In this document: positions 55,002-62,859 of the stretch, in pieces
Layout: every line of letters starts with the position of its first letter
Numbering within the stretch: the first letter of the stretch is position 1
NCBI RefSeq assembly: GCF_000153205.1
Contig: NZ_CH672427.1
Location: forward strand, 871,671-935,670
Length of the DNA stretch: 64,000 nucleotides
Source: Nitrococcus mobilis Nb-231
GTDB lineage: Bacteria > Pseudomonadota > Gammaproteobacteria > Nitrococcales > Nitrococcaceae
Direction of reading: 5' to 3'
Program-made: the position numbers and the translations under genes
Notes under the pieces: generated by a model
Told to the model about the DNA's origin: nothing
Seen by the model: only the letters and a program-made list of their open reading frames with translations
The model's database searches: none

Positions 55002-55377
55002 CGTTTCGAGGTTGAGCGCCGGTGGCCCAACGGAGCGAACGTATGGTGGTGGAATCCGAGGACAGGGCTCATGACCAAGCACGGCGCCGGAACGCTTGGG
55101 TCGAAAACACAGCAGCGTGCCGCGCGGCAATTCAACGAACAAGATAGTTTTTCAGATCGTTCAGACAAACGTCAGTTCGCCGTTGGGCACACTGCTTTTG
55201 CTCAGAAAGAGGCCGTCTCGCGAACCTGTGACCCACTGGGCCGCCAATCGCTACAAGCCGGGAGACGTGGAGCATGCCACCGCCCGCGACCCGCTTCTCC
55301 GCATCACGCCCAAAGAATCCGACGAGCCAGTGGCGCTTCACCGTGCCCGCGTATCTGTCGCAACGGAGGGAATCAGC

Positions 55378-56757
55378 GTGACGCAACAACAAACCGCCAT
55401 CGCAACTCGGATCGCCGATCTCCGCCTCACCGGATTCCCCGGATTAAGCTCCACCGCTTCCTTGCTCCGTGAGCTGCTGGACACGCCGGCCGCACTGCGC
55501 GAAGCGGTCAATGCCTCGGATTGGCCACGCACCGAGTTGTTGGGAATTCGCAGCATGGGAGTGGGATACGCAGCGCTACGCGTCTTTCAGGGCACCGAGA
55601 GAATGGCGACCCGCCGGCTGCGAACTGCCAGAGAGATCGATGGCGATCTCGCCGTATACCTGGATCAACCGGCCGGGGCTGACGGCCGCGGGTTGGCAGC
55701 AGGGCTCGGACGGGGTAACCATCTTCCTCCGCACGGTCACGACGTGGCGATCGTGAGTCTGTCCCGAGGTCTGCTCGGTGTCGTACACGCAGCGTTCAAC
55801 CTCACACTTCGCTCGGTACAGTCGGAGTCTTCAGCGCACTTCCACACCGAAACCACAAACGCGTTTCAGCGTATCGTCGAGGAGGTGGAGGCGCTGATCC
55901 GCGCCGGCCAGCTCCGGATTTACCACCGGATGACGTCTCGGGCCCCAACGGACGACGTGGTAGAGGAGGCCTGCGCGTTAGCCGGCATCATCGAGCAGAG
56001 CCTCCCGCGCCTCGCGCGCCCTCAGGCCAAGGTTTTCGTGGCGATGCAACGGCTCCGCGAAGAGGGAAAAGGCGGCGCCGCCGAAAATCTGGGCCGCCTG
56101 GCAATGCGTGCGGGGGCCCTGACCCGGGAAGCGACCGCTGCCCACGCGGCGAGTTACCGCATTGCCCTGAACCTGCTCAGGGATGAACCAGACGTCGACG
56201 TACTCGAGCTATACGACAAGGCGGCCGACCTCGCGTTCGACACGAAGCTCCCCAACGGCAAGGACACTCAACTCGCCCATATGGGCCGGCTCGAGGGGGG
56301 CGAGTTCGTCGAGGTGGAAGGCTTTGCAACGCGGGTGGAAGCGATTCAGCCAGGGGGCAGCGGGCTGGTCAGCCGCATCGAACTGCTCGACCCTTCGAGC
56401 CAAACCCGCGCGAGGGCGGCGGCGCTATTCATGCACCTGCCCCACCTGGGCGTGACTGACGGGGCCTTTTGCCGTCTGAGCGGGATTTTCCGCAAGAACT
56501 CTGCGCTGCTGGATGATTCGCCAGGCATCGAAGTGGATAGACTTTCGTTGGCAGATCTCAGTGACAAGAGTTGGCGAATCGCTTTTCTTAGATCCGCGAG
56601 GCGCTGGTATCAGCCGTGGCGAAACGGGCTCAATATGCACTGGTCGCTTGGTCCGCACCAGAGCGCGGCAGAGCCCCGCCGTCAGGCGAGCGTCGAAGGA
56701 GCCGGCGAGTTGATTTATCTTGATTTCATGAAGGATCTAATCGATCAGGGCGAGTAA
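55378..56757 (+). CDS. 459-residue protein of unknown function, possible OB-like domain
   Basis: The GTG at 55378 follows GGAGGG by seven bases and is chosen over longer frames from 55096. Residues ~100-140 hold a histidine-rich segment (GRGNHLPPHGHDVAIVSLSR). The middle is helical with many Ala and Arg. Residues ~310-400 look like a small beta-barrel (EGGEFVEVEGFATRVEAIQP, LVSRIELLDPSSQTRARAAA, TDGAFCRLSGIFRKNSALLD), comparable with OB-fold nucleic-acid-binding domains. No signal peptide. It is followed after 80 bases by a small coiled-coil gene and then the transglycosylase-like gene, all in the same direction, so an operon is plausible. Confidence 0.55.
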   Translation: MTQQQTAIATRIADLRLTGFPGLSSTASLLRELLDTPAALREAVNASDWPRTELLGIRSMGVGYAALRVFQGTERMATRRLRTAREIDGDLAVYLDQPAGADGRGLAAGLGRGNHLPPHGHDVAIVSLSRGLLGVVHAAFNLTLRSVQSESSAHFHTETTNAFQRIVEEVEALIRAGQLRIYHRMTSRAPTDDVVEEACALAGIIEQSLPRLARPQAKVFVAMQRLREEGKGGAAENLGRLAMRAGALTREATAAHAASYRIALNLLRDEPDVDVLELYDKAADLAFDTKLPNGKDTQLAHMGRLEGGEFVEVEGFATRVEAIQPGGSGLVSRIELLDPSSQTRARAAALFMHLPHLGVTDGAFCRLSGIFRKNSALLDDSPGIEVDRLSLADLSDKSWRIAFLRSARRWYQPWRNGLNMHWSLGPHQSAAEPRRQASVEGAGELIYLDFMKDLIDQGE

Positions 56758-56838
56758 CCCTCCACCGCCCTGGCCAGCGAGCCAGCTGCGCGGGCGGTCT
56801 CTTTTCGATTCCAGTCCACGGGGGTAAGGAGGTAGGCA

Positions 56839-57144
56839 ATGTCCGGTCCGTGCGAAGAACTGTACGACACTTTCGAGCAAGACTATGCCGCGTTCCAAAA
56901 TGCCCGTGATCAGCTTGCCGCGGCGGAGGAAAGTGTCTGGCTCATAGAAAGCGGTATCCCTTTGCATTGCAAGGGGAGCATACCGAGCGAAGACCCCGAA
57001 TGCACCGGCCTGTCACAGCAGCTCGGCGAAGCGCGGGCCGAGCTGGAGGCAGCCCAGCAGGCCGCCGACGAGGCTGCAAAGAAATCCGGCCAGTCGTTCT
57101 TCGTCTATTTGGCATGCAAGATCAAACATTTCTTCGAGGATTAG
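56839..57144 (+). CDS. 101-residue coiled-coil protein with paired cysteines
   Basis: AAGGAGG is nine bases before the ATG, so this small gene is clearly translated. The protein is helical and acidic with heptad-like Ala/Leu/Glu runs (DQLAAAEESVWLIESGIP, LGEARAELEAAQQAADEAAK) separated by a short loop containing Cys (LHCKGSIPSEDPECTG), suggesting a helical hairpin. It ends with a basic aromatic tail (VYLACKIKHFFED). No family recognised. It lies between the 459-residue protein and the transglycosylase-like gene. Confidence 0.65.
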   Translation: MSGPCEELYDTFEQDYAAFQNARDQLAAAEESVWLIESGIPLHCKGSIPSEDPECTGLSQQLGEARAELEAAQQAADEAAKKSGQSFFVYLACKIKHFFED

Positions 57145-57175
57145 GCGTGCGCATCGTCGCAGACGAATATCCGCT

Positions 57176-57215
57176 TACAAGAATGTCACCCGCCCATGCC
57201 GGTGACATTCTTGTA
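57176..57215. promoter_or_regulatory. Perfect 15-bp inverted repeat before the transglycosylase-like gene
   Basis: TACAAGAATGTCACC (57176-57190) and GGTGACATTCTTGTA (57201-57215) enclose ten bases. There is no T-run, so it may be a regulator operator or an RNA hairpin between the 101-residue gene and the downstream gene, rather than a terminator. Confidence 0.6.
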
Positions 57216-57306
57216 CTGAAACCGGTGCCACGCCACAGTCCTAGAAGGAGCGGATGGGCTGCGTATGCCGTACGCGCCCGTTCCGTGAACGGATTCAGAG
57301 TGCATC

Positions 57307-58692
57307 ATGCGATTCGTTGCAAATCTGCGCAATGAGACCATCGAAGCATTTGCAACGGAATCGATTCAGCCGCGCGCTTACCTGCTTTCATCCCACCGAC
57401 TAACCCCGGCCACACTAAAAGCCGCGGAAAAGATACGGGCGCTGGGGCTACCGCTGTTCGCGGACAACGGCACCAAGCCCATGATCGACGCTACGATCGA
57501 CCATTTCGCCGAACCGGCAAAACGATTACGGACGGAGGTCAAGCAGCTGCGCAAGGCGCTCGGCCATGTGCCCCGCGGCGCGGGCGTTCCGGCCGTATTG
57601 AGGGACCGGGCTTCACGACTCGCCCAGGCGGTGCTGGACCATACCCTCGAAACCTCGGAGGCCATCGACGCCGAAGCGCTATTGACCACCCAGCTATCGA
57701 TGCTGCCGACCGATCTCATCGCTCAGGAGGATTTTGCAACGGCTTGTCTCATCGCGCTGGACCTGGAGCGGGAGACGACCGGGTGGCGGGTCTCCCGATT
57801 CGACACTCGCAACCGGCGGACGCTACGGCTCTGGAAGCGCGTCGCCAACGATACCCGCTGCAAGGGAATCCGCGTACACGCGGTCTTGAGCGCTATGGAT
57901 TACAACACGGCACGCTCTGCAGGCAGGCTTGCCGCCCGGGCGGGAGTACGGCACGCCGCGGTCGGCATCGCCGGTATCACGCGTGACCCGAGCGCGACGG
58001 ATTTCTTCGTCATGGAAACCAAGAGCATCAGGCTCGCGCGACCCGTGCCGCGGCGCTACGTGCGGCTGGCTCAGATCATTCGGGGCTTTGCGGAGGGCTT
58101 CGGTGAAGCCGGACGACCCCCCGAAAGCTTTCACTGCCTGGGACTGGGAGCACCGTATCTGTTTCCCGTCACCGCCGCGGCGCTGGCCGAAGCGACGCGC
58201 GCCACCACGGATGCGACAAGCCCCATACACGCCGCTGTAAGAGATCGCGTGCTCTACGACCCGGTGAAAGACGGCGATCGCGCAAGCACCAAGGAAATCG
58301 TCGATCGCATCGTCAGAGGCGGCGACTGGCCGTTTTTGAGCCCGTTCACACGCGCCTTCCGCGAGAAGTTCGGACACGATCCCGAGGCGGCACGGAAGGC
58401 TTGGGCGGCGCTGGGAAAGCCCGCGATCACCAGGCAGCTGCTCGAGGTAGCAAGCCCGTTGACCGCCTCCTTGCCGCTTTTCGCCGACGCTGATGACGAG
58501 GTACGGAAAATCGCCGCGCGAGCATGGATTGCGCACAATCATTGGGTCCTTGGCGCGATCGCCGACAGCTTGCCGAATGAGAAAGGACGCCGTGACCTGG
58601 CTCTTTCCGTCATCGACAGATTGCTTTCGAACCCGCCGACGATGACAACACGCGGCCTCGCTGCCGCCCGCGAGGTTATCCTCAGCGATTGA
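57307..58692 (+). CDS. tRNA-guanine transglycosylase/DpdA-like protein
   Basis: The 461-residue product resembles the TGT superfamily TIM barrel. LPLFADNGTKPM (residues ~49-59) matches the first active-site Asp strand (TDSGGF in TGT). HAVLSAMDYNTARSAGRLAA and HAAVGIAGITRDPSATDFF fit the central strands. FHCLGLGAPYLFPVTAAALA (275-294) followed by TTDATSPIHAA (Asp302) matches the LGxG...D nucleophile region. The zinc-binding cysteines of bacterial TGT are not visible, as in DpdA, which inserts 7-deazaguanines into DNA. The function is inferred from motif similarity only. A C-terminal ~150-residue helical region follows. Confidence 0.5.
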   Translation: MRFVANLRNETIEAFATESIQPRAYLLSSHRLTPATLKAAEKIRALGLPLFADNGTKPMIDATIDHFAEPAKRLRTEVKQLRKALGHVPRGAGVPAVLRDRASRLAQAVLDHTLETSEAIDAEALLTTQLSMLPTDLIAQEDFATACLIALDLERETTGWRVSRFDTRNRRTLRLWKRVANDTRCKGIRVHAVLSAMDYNTARSAGRLAARAGVRHAAVGIAGITRDPSATDFFVMETKSIRLARPVPRRYVRLAQIIRGFAEGFGEAGRPPESFHCLGLGAPYLFPVTAAALAEATRATTDATSPIHAAVRDRVLYDPVKDGDRASTKEIVDRIVRGGDWPFLSPFTRAFREKFGHDPEAARKAWAALGKPAITRQLLEVASPLTASLPLFADADDEVRKIAARAWIAHNHWVLGAIADSLPNEKGRRDLALSVIDRLLSNPPTMTTRGLAAAREVILSD

Positions 58693-58772
58693 GGGCGGTG
58701 CGAGCGGGACGGATCGGCAGAGGCCAGATACCAGGCGAGTTCCGGCACGGCCTGGATGGGGCCGGCCATGGC

Positions 58773-59042
58773 TCACCCAGGGAGGTCGGGCAGATAGCCG
58801 ACCTGGGTGACGGTCGCCATCCCACCGAGCACCGGGGCGGTGAACCAGATGGTGAAGCCGCAAGCCTCGAGGCAGTAACTGCCGCCCGGAAGATTCGGGT
58901 CTTCGTGGAACTCCCACCGCCCCTCGGAGAGGGAGCGCAGGGCTTCGCTGAGGCAGTTCCATTCCTGGGTCAGCAGGCGGTCGAGCAAGCGGCGGGTTCG
59001 AGCACCGGGGATCTGGATGCGCACGAAGGAGTGCCGGGGCAT
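58773..59042 (-). CDS. Small protein, probable toxin partner of the Phd/YefM-type antitoxin
   Basis: An 89-residue basic-to-acidic protein (VRIQIPGARTRRLLDRLLTQ, EWNCLSEALRSLSEGRWEFH, GFTIWFTAPVLGGMATVTQV) just downstream of an antitoxin gene. It does not carry a clear RelE or Doc signature, so its family is not identified. The toxin role is inferred from position. Its ATG lies six bases after the TGA that would end an extended antitoxin frame. Confidence 0.55.
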   Translation of the reverse strand: MPRHSFVRIQIPGARTRRLLDRLLTQEWNCLSEALRSLSEGRWEFHEDPNLPGGSYCLEACGFTIWFTAPVLGGMATVTQVGYLPDLPG

Positions 59043-59129
59043 CTCTGCTCAGCCTTCGTGGCCGACCAGATCGTGCCGCCCGGCGCGCTGCGCGGCGTAC
59101 TCTTCCAGCGAAGGGCCTTCGGCGCAGCC

Positions 59130-59360
59130 CTACATGGCCTCGCGATGTACGCGCAGCATCTCCTCGAGGCCCTCGGGGTCGCGCATCAGCTCGCGCAGCT
59201 GGGCCAGGGCGCGGTAGTGTTCCACCGAGAGCATGACCGCGGCCGGACGGTTGTCACGCATGACCAGCACGTGGTCGGTCTCACGGTTGGCAATCTGGCG
59301 CAGGGCCTCTGCGGCGGCACTGATGGATACGTAGCGTATAAGGGTACTCTCCGCCGGCAA
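59130..59360 (-). CDS. Phd/YefM family antitoxin
   Basis: A 76-residue antitoxin of the Phd/YefM group: YVSISAAAEALRQIANRETD, HVLVMRDNRPAAVMLSVEHY and RALAQLRELMRDPEGLEEML. The start is a TTG at 59360 with no clear ribosome binding site. After the final HREAM a TAG stop interrupts a frame that continues in phase for 26 more codons (GPSLEEYAAQRAGRHDLVGHEG) to a TGA six bases before the toxin ATG. The original protein may have been longer, and the amber codon may be a later mutation. Confidence 0.75.
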   Translation of the reverse strand: MPAESTLIRYVSISAAAEALRQIANRETDHVLVMRDNRPAAVMLSVEHYRALAQLRELMRDPEGLEEMLRVHREAM

Positions 59361-59406
59361 GGCGATGGCGTGACTATCAGATTATTATGCCTATCTATGC
59401 CGAAGC

Positions 59407-59628
59407 TCAGTCCAGAGGGTCGATTTTCCCGGGTGACTCCAGACGCTTCGCACGTCTCCAGGCTTCTCGCAGCTCGGATTGATGCAGCAAGGCCCACTCA
59501 ACCACAAGCCCTTGCGCTCTCGCTGGAAGATGTCCATGGAGCACGGCCAACGTATCGATAGCGACAACAACCTCGTGCCCGCCGTATGAGGCGTGGAAAT
59601 GAGGCGGCGCATGGTCATCGAAGTACAT
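59407..59628 (-). CDS. DUF4160 protein, copy B (N-terminus shifted)
   Basis: The 73-residue frame begins MYFDDHAPPHFHASYGGHEV and continues VVAIDTLAVLHGHLPARAQG, LVVEWALLHQSELREAWRRA, the complete C-terminal part of DUF4160. Upstream of it LCRFYGIIIR is present in phase, but a one-base deletion relative to copy A (GACTC for GAGCTC) puts the normal ATG out of frame. Translation may still begin at the internal ATG at 59628. Copy A has the opposite damage: intact start, broken end. Confidence 0.7.
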   Translation of the reverse strand: MYFDDHAPPHFHASYGGHEVVVAIDTLAVLHGHLPARAQGLVVEWALLHQSELREAWRRAKRLESPGKIDPLD

Positions 59629-59658
59629 ACGAATAATGATCCCGTAGAATCGGCAGAG

Positions 59659-59943
59659 TCAGGCATCTGCGATCAGCGTCCGCGCACCCGGCATCACCTC
59701 TTCGACGGATTTGCCAGTGAGCTGCATATAGAGCGCATCCGGGCAAAGCTCCAGGTCCTCGCCCCATGCGATCGCTCCAACTTCTGAGACGTGCACCGTT
59801 TCAAAAAATGCCCGCTTGTTCCAAGCCTTGAACACACCGCGGCCAGCCAGATGAGACAAATCGATCTCTCCCATCGTGCCATCAGAATACCGCAGCCAGA
59901 TTCGGTAGCCGTCTCGGGCTTCCACGTCAGCCGGCCGGATCAT
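59659..59943 (-). CDS. DUF2442 domain protein, copy B
   Basis: A 94-residue DUF2442 protein with an intact start: MIRPADVEARDGYRIWLRYS, GTMGEIDLSHLAGRGVFKAW, HVSEVGAIAWGEDLELCPDA. It is nearly identical to copy A at 41067 but has CGG where copy A has a TAG at codon 3. It precedes and slightly overlaps the DUF4160 frame, the usual gene order for this pair. Confidence 0.85.
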   Translation of the reverse strand: MIRPADVEARDGYRIWLRYSDGTMGEIDLSHLAGRGVFKAWNKRAFFETVHVSEVGAIAWGEDLELCPDALYMQLTGKSVEEVMPGARTLIADA

Positions 59944-60189
59944 GCCCCCTCCGTTACACGCTCATCCTGTTTGAACATTTTGCCTCCTTTAGACTGAAGG
60001 GCCGCTTGGCGATGCATTCAATGCCGTACTCTGCGCCGCCGGGCACGACATCCGGTTACTGCTGTAGACAATAACCAATCTTTTGCGCCGATTTTTTTAG
60101 ACGATTCTAAAAATCCATTTACCCTAGAGCAATGGTTCGTCCATTCCACTACGCTGCTTCAATGGCCGCTTAGCATTACCCAGACGGGA

Positions 60190-61407
60190 TTAGTTCGTGA
60201 CCGAGGCGGGTTTACATTTCAGCCTCACAAGAGGTTTATTCCCATCCGGACAAAAAGAATCCCACCCGATATCAACGCCATGATCGACCACCTTACCGCA
60301 GTATGGTGATCTAAGAGTTATCGTTGGCGAGCCAGAATTTTCTTGATAAACAGCTAGCGGGTCGCCTTGCTTCACGTGTTGGCCAACCCGAGCCTCGTAG
60401 CGAACGAGCCCACGCCGCCCGAAGAGCCTGATGGGGCTAATAAGGAAATCTTCCGCACTAACGCAATCTTCTAGACTTAGTGTCACCACGCTTAAATCAA
60501 CATCACACTCCCGAGTCGTTAGGATTAAGCGGTCCCGGTACATCAATTGCTCTCCATGGTGCTTGAGTATGGCCCTGACATAGCCGCCCAGGACGGATTC
60601 AATGTAGAAGCGTTCCTTCCACTCGTCCAGCGAGCCGGTAGCTCCGCTAGGGTAGACAAATCCGATGCGTTCACCGGAATTTATTAGTTCGCCAAGCTCG
60701 GGGCCATTATGGCCGCTCCGATTCTTGTAGTAATGCACCCGGCCGGGGGAACGGTACCAATCAATCCAGGATCCAGAATAATGACTTTCTCTTGGTCCAA
60801 ACTGTGTTCGGTCCCAACACAAAGCCTCGAATTCCTTTATGGAGTCGCGCAGGGAATTTTCAATCGCCGATTTATCTTCTTTAAAAGATTTTTTATCTTC
60901 GACCTTGAGTGCTGATCGCAAAAAAATCCCTACTGCATTAAGGCGATAACTTCTATAGTAGTCAGCTGTCGCAATAAGCTTCGTTGAGTACCGTTCGTAA
61001 GGAGTTAGCTGGAAAGTGTAATAAGCAGGCTGGTCGTCATGGCGGCAATCCTGAATAGACAGCTTGTACCGATGCGTATACTTGTCTAGCTCGCAATCGA
61101 CAATGAAACTGCTTTGGCCTCCAGGCGGGCATCTCGATAGACGTTGCCCCACGCAAAAGCGCTTAGGCAGATACAAGTAGATTGCTTTGTAATTGAAATT
61201 CCTAGACTTAATCCAATGATACCAGTGCTGTGTCTCAAGCAAGAGTTGCCATGTCACTTGAAACTCGTGAGGGATGATGGCAGTTAACTGCTCTGTGACC
61301 CCGGGGTATCGGGAAGGCTCTCTGCTGACCGCCCGAAATCGGTCTATTGCTTGTCTCGCATCCTCGTCGCGGCATTCTCCGTTAGGGTCAAACTCCCTGA
61401 TCAACAT
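60190..61407 (-). CDS. 405-residue protein of unknown function, lower GC than neighbours
   Basis: The protein is rich in Tyr, Arg, Asp and His (HWYHWIKSRNFNYKAIYLYL, YYTFQLTPYERYSTKLIATA) with no signal peptide or membrane helix. The C-terminal ~70 residues (YEARVGQHVKQGDPLAVYQE, TITLRSPYCGKVVDHGVDIG) look like a barrel-sandwich hybrid (biotinyl/lipoyl-like) domain without the modified Lys. Codon use is visibly AT-richer than in flanking genes, which suggests recent transfer. No family recognised. About 240 bases without a gene follow before the DUF2442 gene. Confidence 0.6.
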   Translation of the reverse strand: MLIREFDPNGECRDEDARQAIDRFRAVSREPSRYPGVTEQLTAIIPHEFQVTWQLLLETQHWYHWIKSRNFNYKAIYLYLPKRFCVGQRLSRCPPGGQSSFIVDCELDKYTHRYKLSIQDCRHDDQPAYYTFQLTPYERYSTKLIATADYYRSYRLNAVGIFLRSALKVEDKKSFKEDKSAIENSLRDSIKEFEALCWDRTQFGPRESHYSGSWIDWYRSPGRVHYYKNRSGHNGPELGELINSGERIGFVYPSGATGSLDEWKERFYIESVLGGYVRAILKHHGEQLMYRDRLILTTRECDVDLSVVTLSLEDCVSAEDFLISPIRLFGRRGLVRYEARVGQHVKQGDPLAVYQENSGSPTITLRSPYCGKVVDHGVDIGWDSFCPDGNKPLVRLKCKPASVTN

Positions 61408-61512
61408 GTGAAACCTCTATAGCTACTACGAGTAGGTATTATACGGATAGCATCCTCATTATAAGGCTTGTCAGATCCCTCACAGTGTTACAACCGGCTG
61501 AATGCATGCTTC

Positions 61513-62448
61513 TCAGCTCAGCACCGCCGGGCTGAGCTGCGTGGCGACGGTGCGCAGTTGCTCCAGGGTGGTGATATCGTGCGGATCGTGGACGATGTGG
61601 ACAATGCCGGTGGCGGCGAAGCGGCGTTCGATCTCGGCTAGATATTCGGCCTGCTGGCTGAGCCGCGCGCGCATGAACGCCCCTTCCGCGTCGGCTGGCA
61701 GCACCCGATTGATTAGCAATCGCCCTACGGTGAGGTGGCTCGCCTGTAGTGCTCGCAGTGCCCGGGCCGTCTCCTCGATGGGTAGTCGCTCAGGGATGAG
61801 CACCAAGTAAAAGCATGCGTCTTCCAACAAGCGCCGGCGGGCCTGCTCGAAGCGGCGCTGGCGCTCGGCGAGCCGCTCGAGCACCGGATCCTCGGCGCGC
61901 ACCGGCTCCCGGCCGGCCATGTTGCGCAGCATGCGCTCCATGCCGCTTACCCGCTCGCGCTGGCGGCGCACGCCCTGCACCCAGGCGGTGAGTAGACTCG
62001 GAAGGGTGAGCAGGCGCAGCGTCTGCCCGGTCGGCGCGGTGTCGAAGACGATGCGCTCGAACTCCTCCGGACAGCGGCCGATCAGCTCGACGAAACGGTC
62101 GAACAGCGCCGCTTCATCCGTGCCGGGGCTGGATCGGGCGAGGTCGAGCTGCCTTTCCACGGTCGCTATGACCTCCGGGCTCACAGCCGCCCGCGCGTCG
62201 GCCTTGATGCGCTCGATGTGGCGTTCGGCCTCGGCCGCGGCATCGATCTCGACCGCCCATAAGGTGCCCGCCACCCGGCTGGGCTCGGCTCCGAGCACAC
62301 GACCGAGCACATCGCCGGTGGAGTGGGCGGGGTCGGTGGAGACCAGCAGCACCCGCTCACCCGCCTCGGCACGCCGCAAGGCGAAGGCGGCGGCGAGCGT
62401 CGTCTTGCCCACGCCACCCTTGCCGCCGAAGAAGATCAGCCTGGCCAT
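61513..62448 (-). CDS. arsA: ArsA family ATPase
   Basis: A 311-residue single-copy ArsA/Get3-type ATPase. The deviant Walker A is GGKGGVGKTTLAAAFALRRA, switch I is VLLVSTDPAHSTGDVL and switch II is IVFDTAPTGQTLRLLTLPSL. The start at 62448 gives MARLIFFGGKGGVGKTT, the standard opening; the upstream frame lacks similarity. It is adjacent to the cory-CC-star gene and cstA, an arrangement seen in several proteobacteria, so it may serve that transport system rather than arsenite export. No ars genes are visible. Confidence 0.9.
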   Translation of the reverse strand: MARLIFFGGKGGVGKTTLAAAFALRRAEAGERVLLVSTDPAHSTGDVLGRVLGAEPSRVAGTLWAVEIDAAAEAERHIERIKADARAAVSPEVIATVERQLDLARSSPGTDEAALFDRFVELIGRCPEEFERIVFDTAPTGQTLRLLTLPSLLTAWVQGVRRQRERVSGMERMLRNMAGREPVRAEDPVLERLAERQRRFEQARRRLLEDACFYLVLIPERLPIEETARALRALQASHLTVGRLLINRVLPADAEGAFMRARLSQQAEYLAEIERRFAATGIVHIVHDPHDITTLEQLRTVATQLSPAVLS

Positions 62449-62458
62449 GGGCAACCCG

Positions 62459-62725
62459 TCAGCAGCAGAAGCCGACCTCCGGGAAGCGCTCCATGCCCAT
62501 GCGGCGGTGCCATTGGTGGAAGGCTTCGACCATCTCCGGATAGAGCTCCAGCGTGTAGTAGCCCGCCGGGTTCGGAACCCCCAGGGCCTCGAGGAAGAGC
62601 ATGGCGAGCAACGCGTCCTGCTGGCGGTTGGCCTCCCGCTGCAGGGCCGAGCGCCAGGGCGCGACGAAGAGCTCGTCGTGGAAGGCTTCGATACGACAAT
62701 AGAGGCGGCGCAGATCAGGTGGCAC
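62459..62725 (-). CDS. cory-CC-star protein
   Basis: A short protein with the features named in the cory-CC-star family: an RRLYCRIEAFHDELFVAPWR-type conserved core and the terminal GFCC followed by a stop. The middle shows QDALLAMLFLEALGVPNPAG and YTLELYPEMVEAFHQWH. A GTG at 62725 is taken as start because GGAGG lies ten bases upstream; a longer frame reaches 62806. It sits ten bases before arsA and about 130 after cstA. Function unknown; the gene set points to a CstA-linked role. Confidence 0.75.
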   Translation of the reverse strand: MPPDLRRLYCRIEAFHDELFVAPWRSALQREANRQQDALLAMLFLEALGVPNPAGYYTLELYPEMVEAFHQWHRRMGMERFPEVGFCC

Positions 62726-62859
62726 TGGAATCGGCCTCCGCGGCCGTTGTGCCCGCCGGCAACGCCAAGCCCGAACCGAGGGCTTTGGGATTCCGCTCCC
62801 GAGCACGCCTGAGGCAATGCATCATGGCCGTTCACCTCCCATCGACCGGGCCGATCTTA

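Noticed and set aside
57823-58962. Minus-strand open frame of 379 codons
   Set aside because: Overlaps the transglycosylase-like and toxin genes; composition is shadow-like.
62449-62835. N-terminal extension of the arsA frame
   Set aside because: It overlaps the cory-CC-star gene in another frame and lacks ArsA similarity; the MARLIFFGGKGG start is standard.
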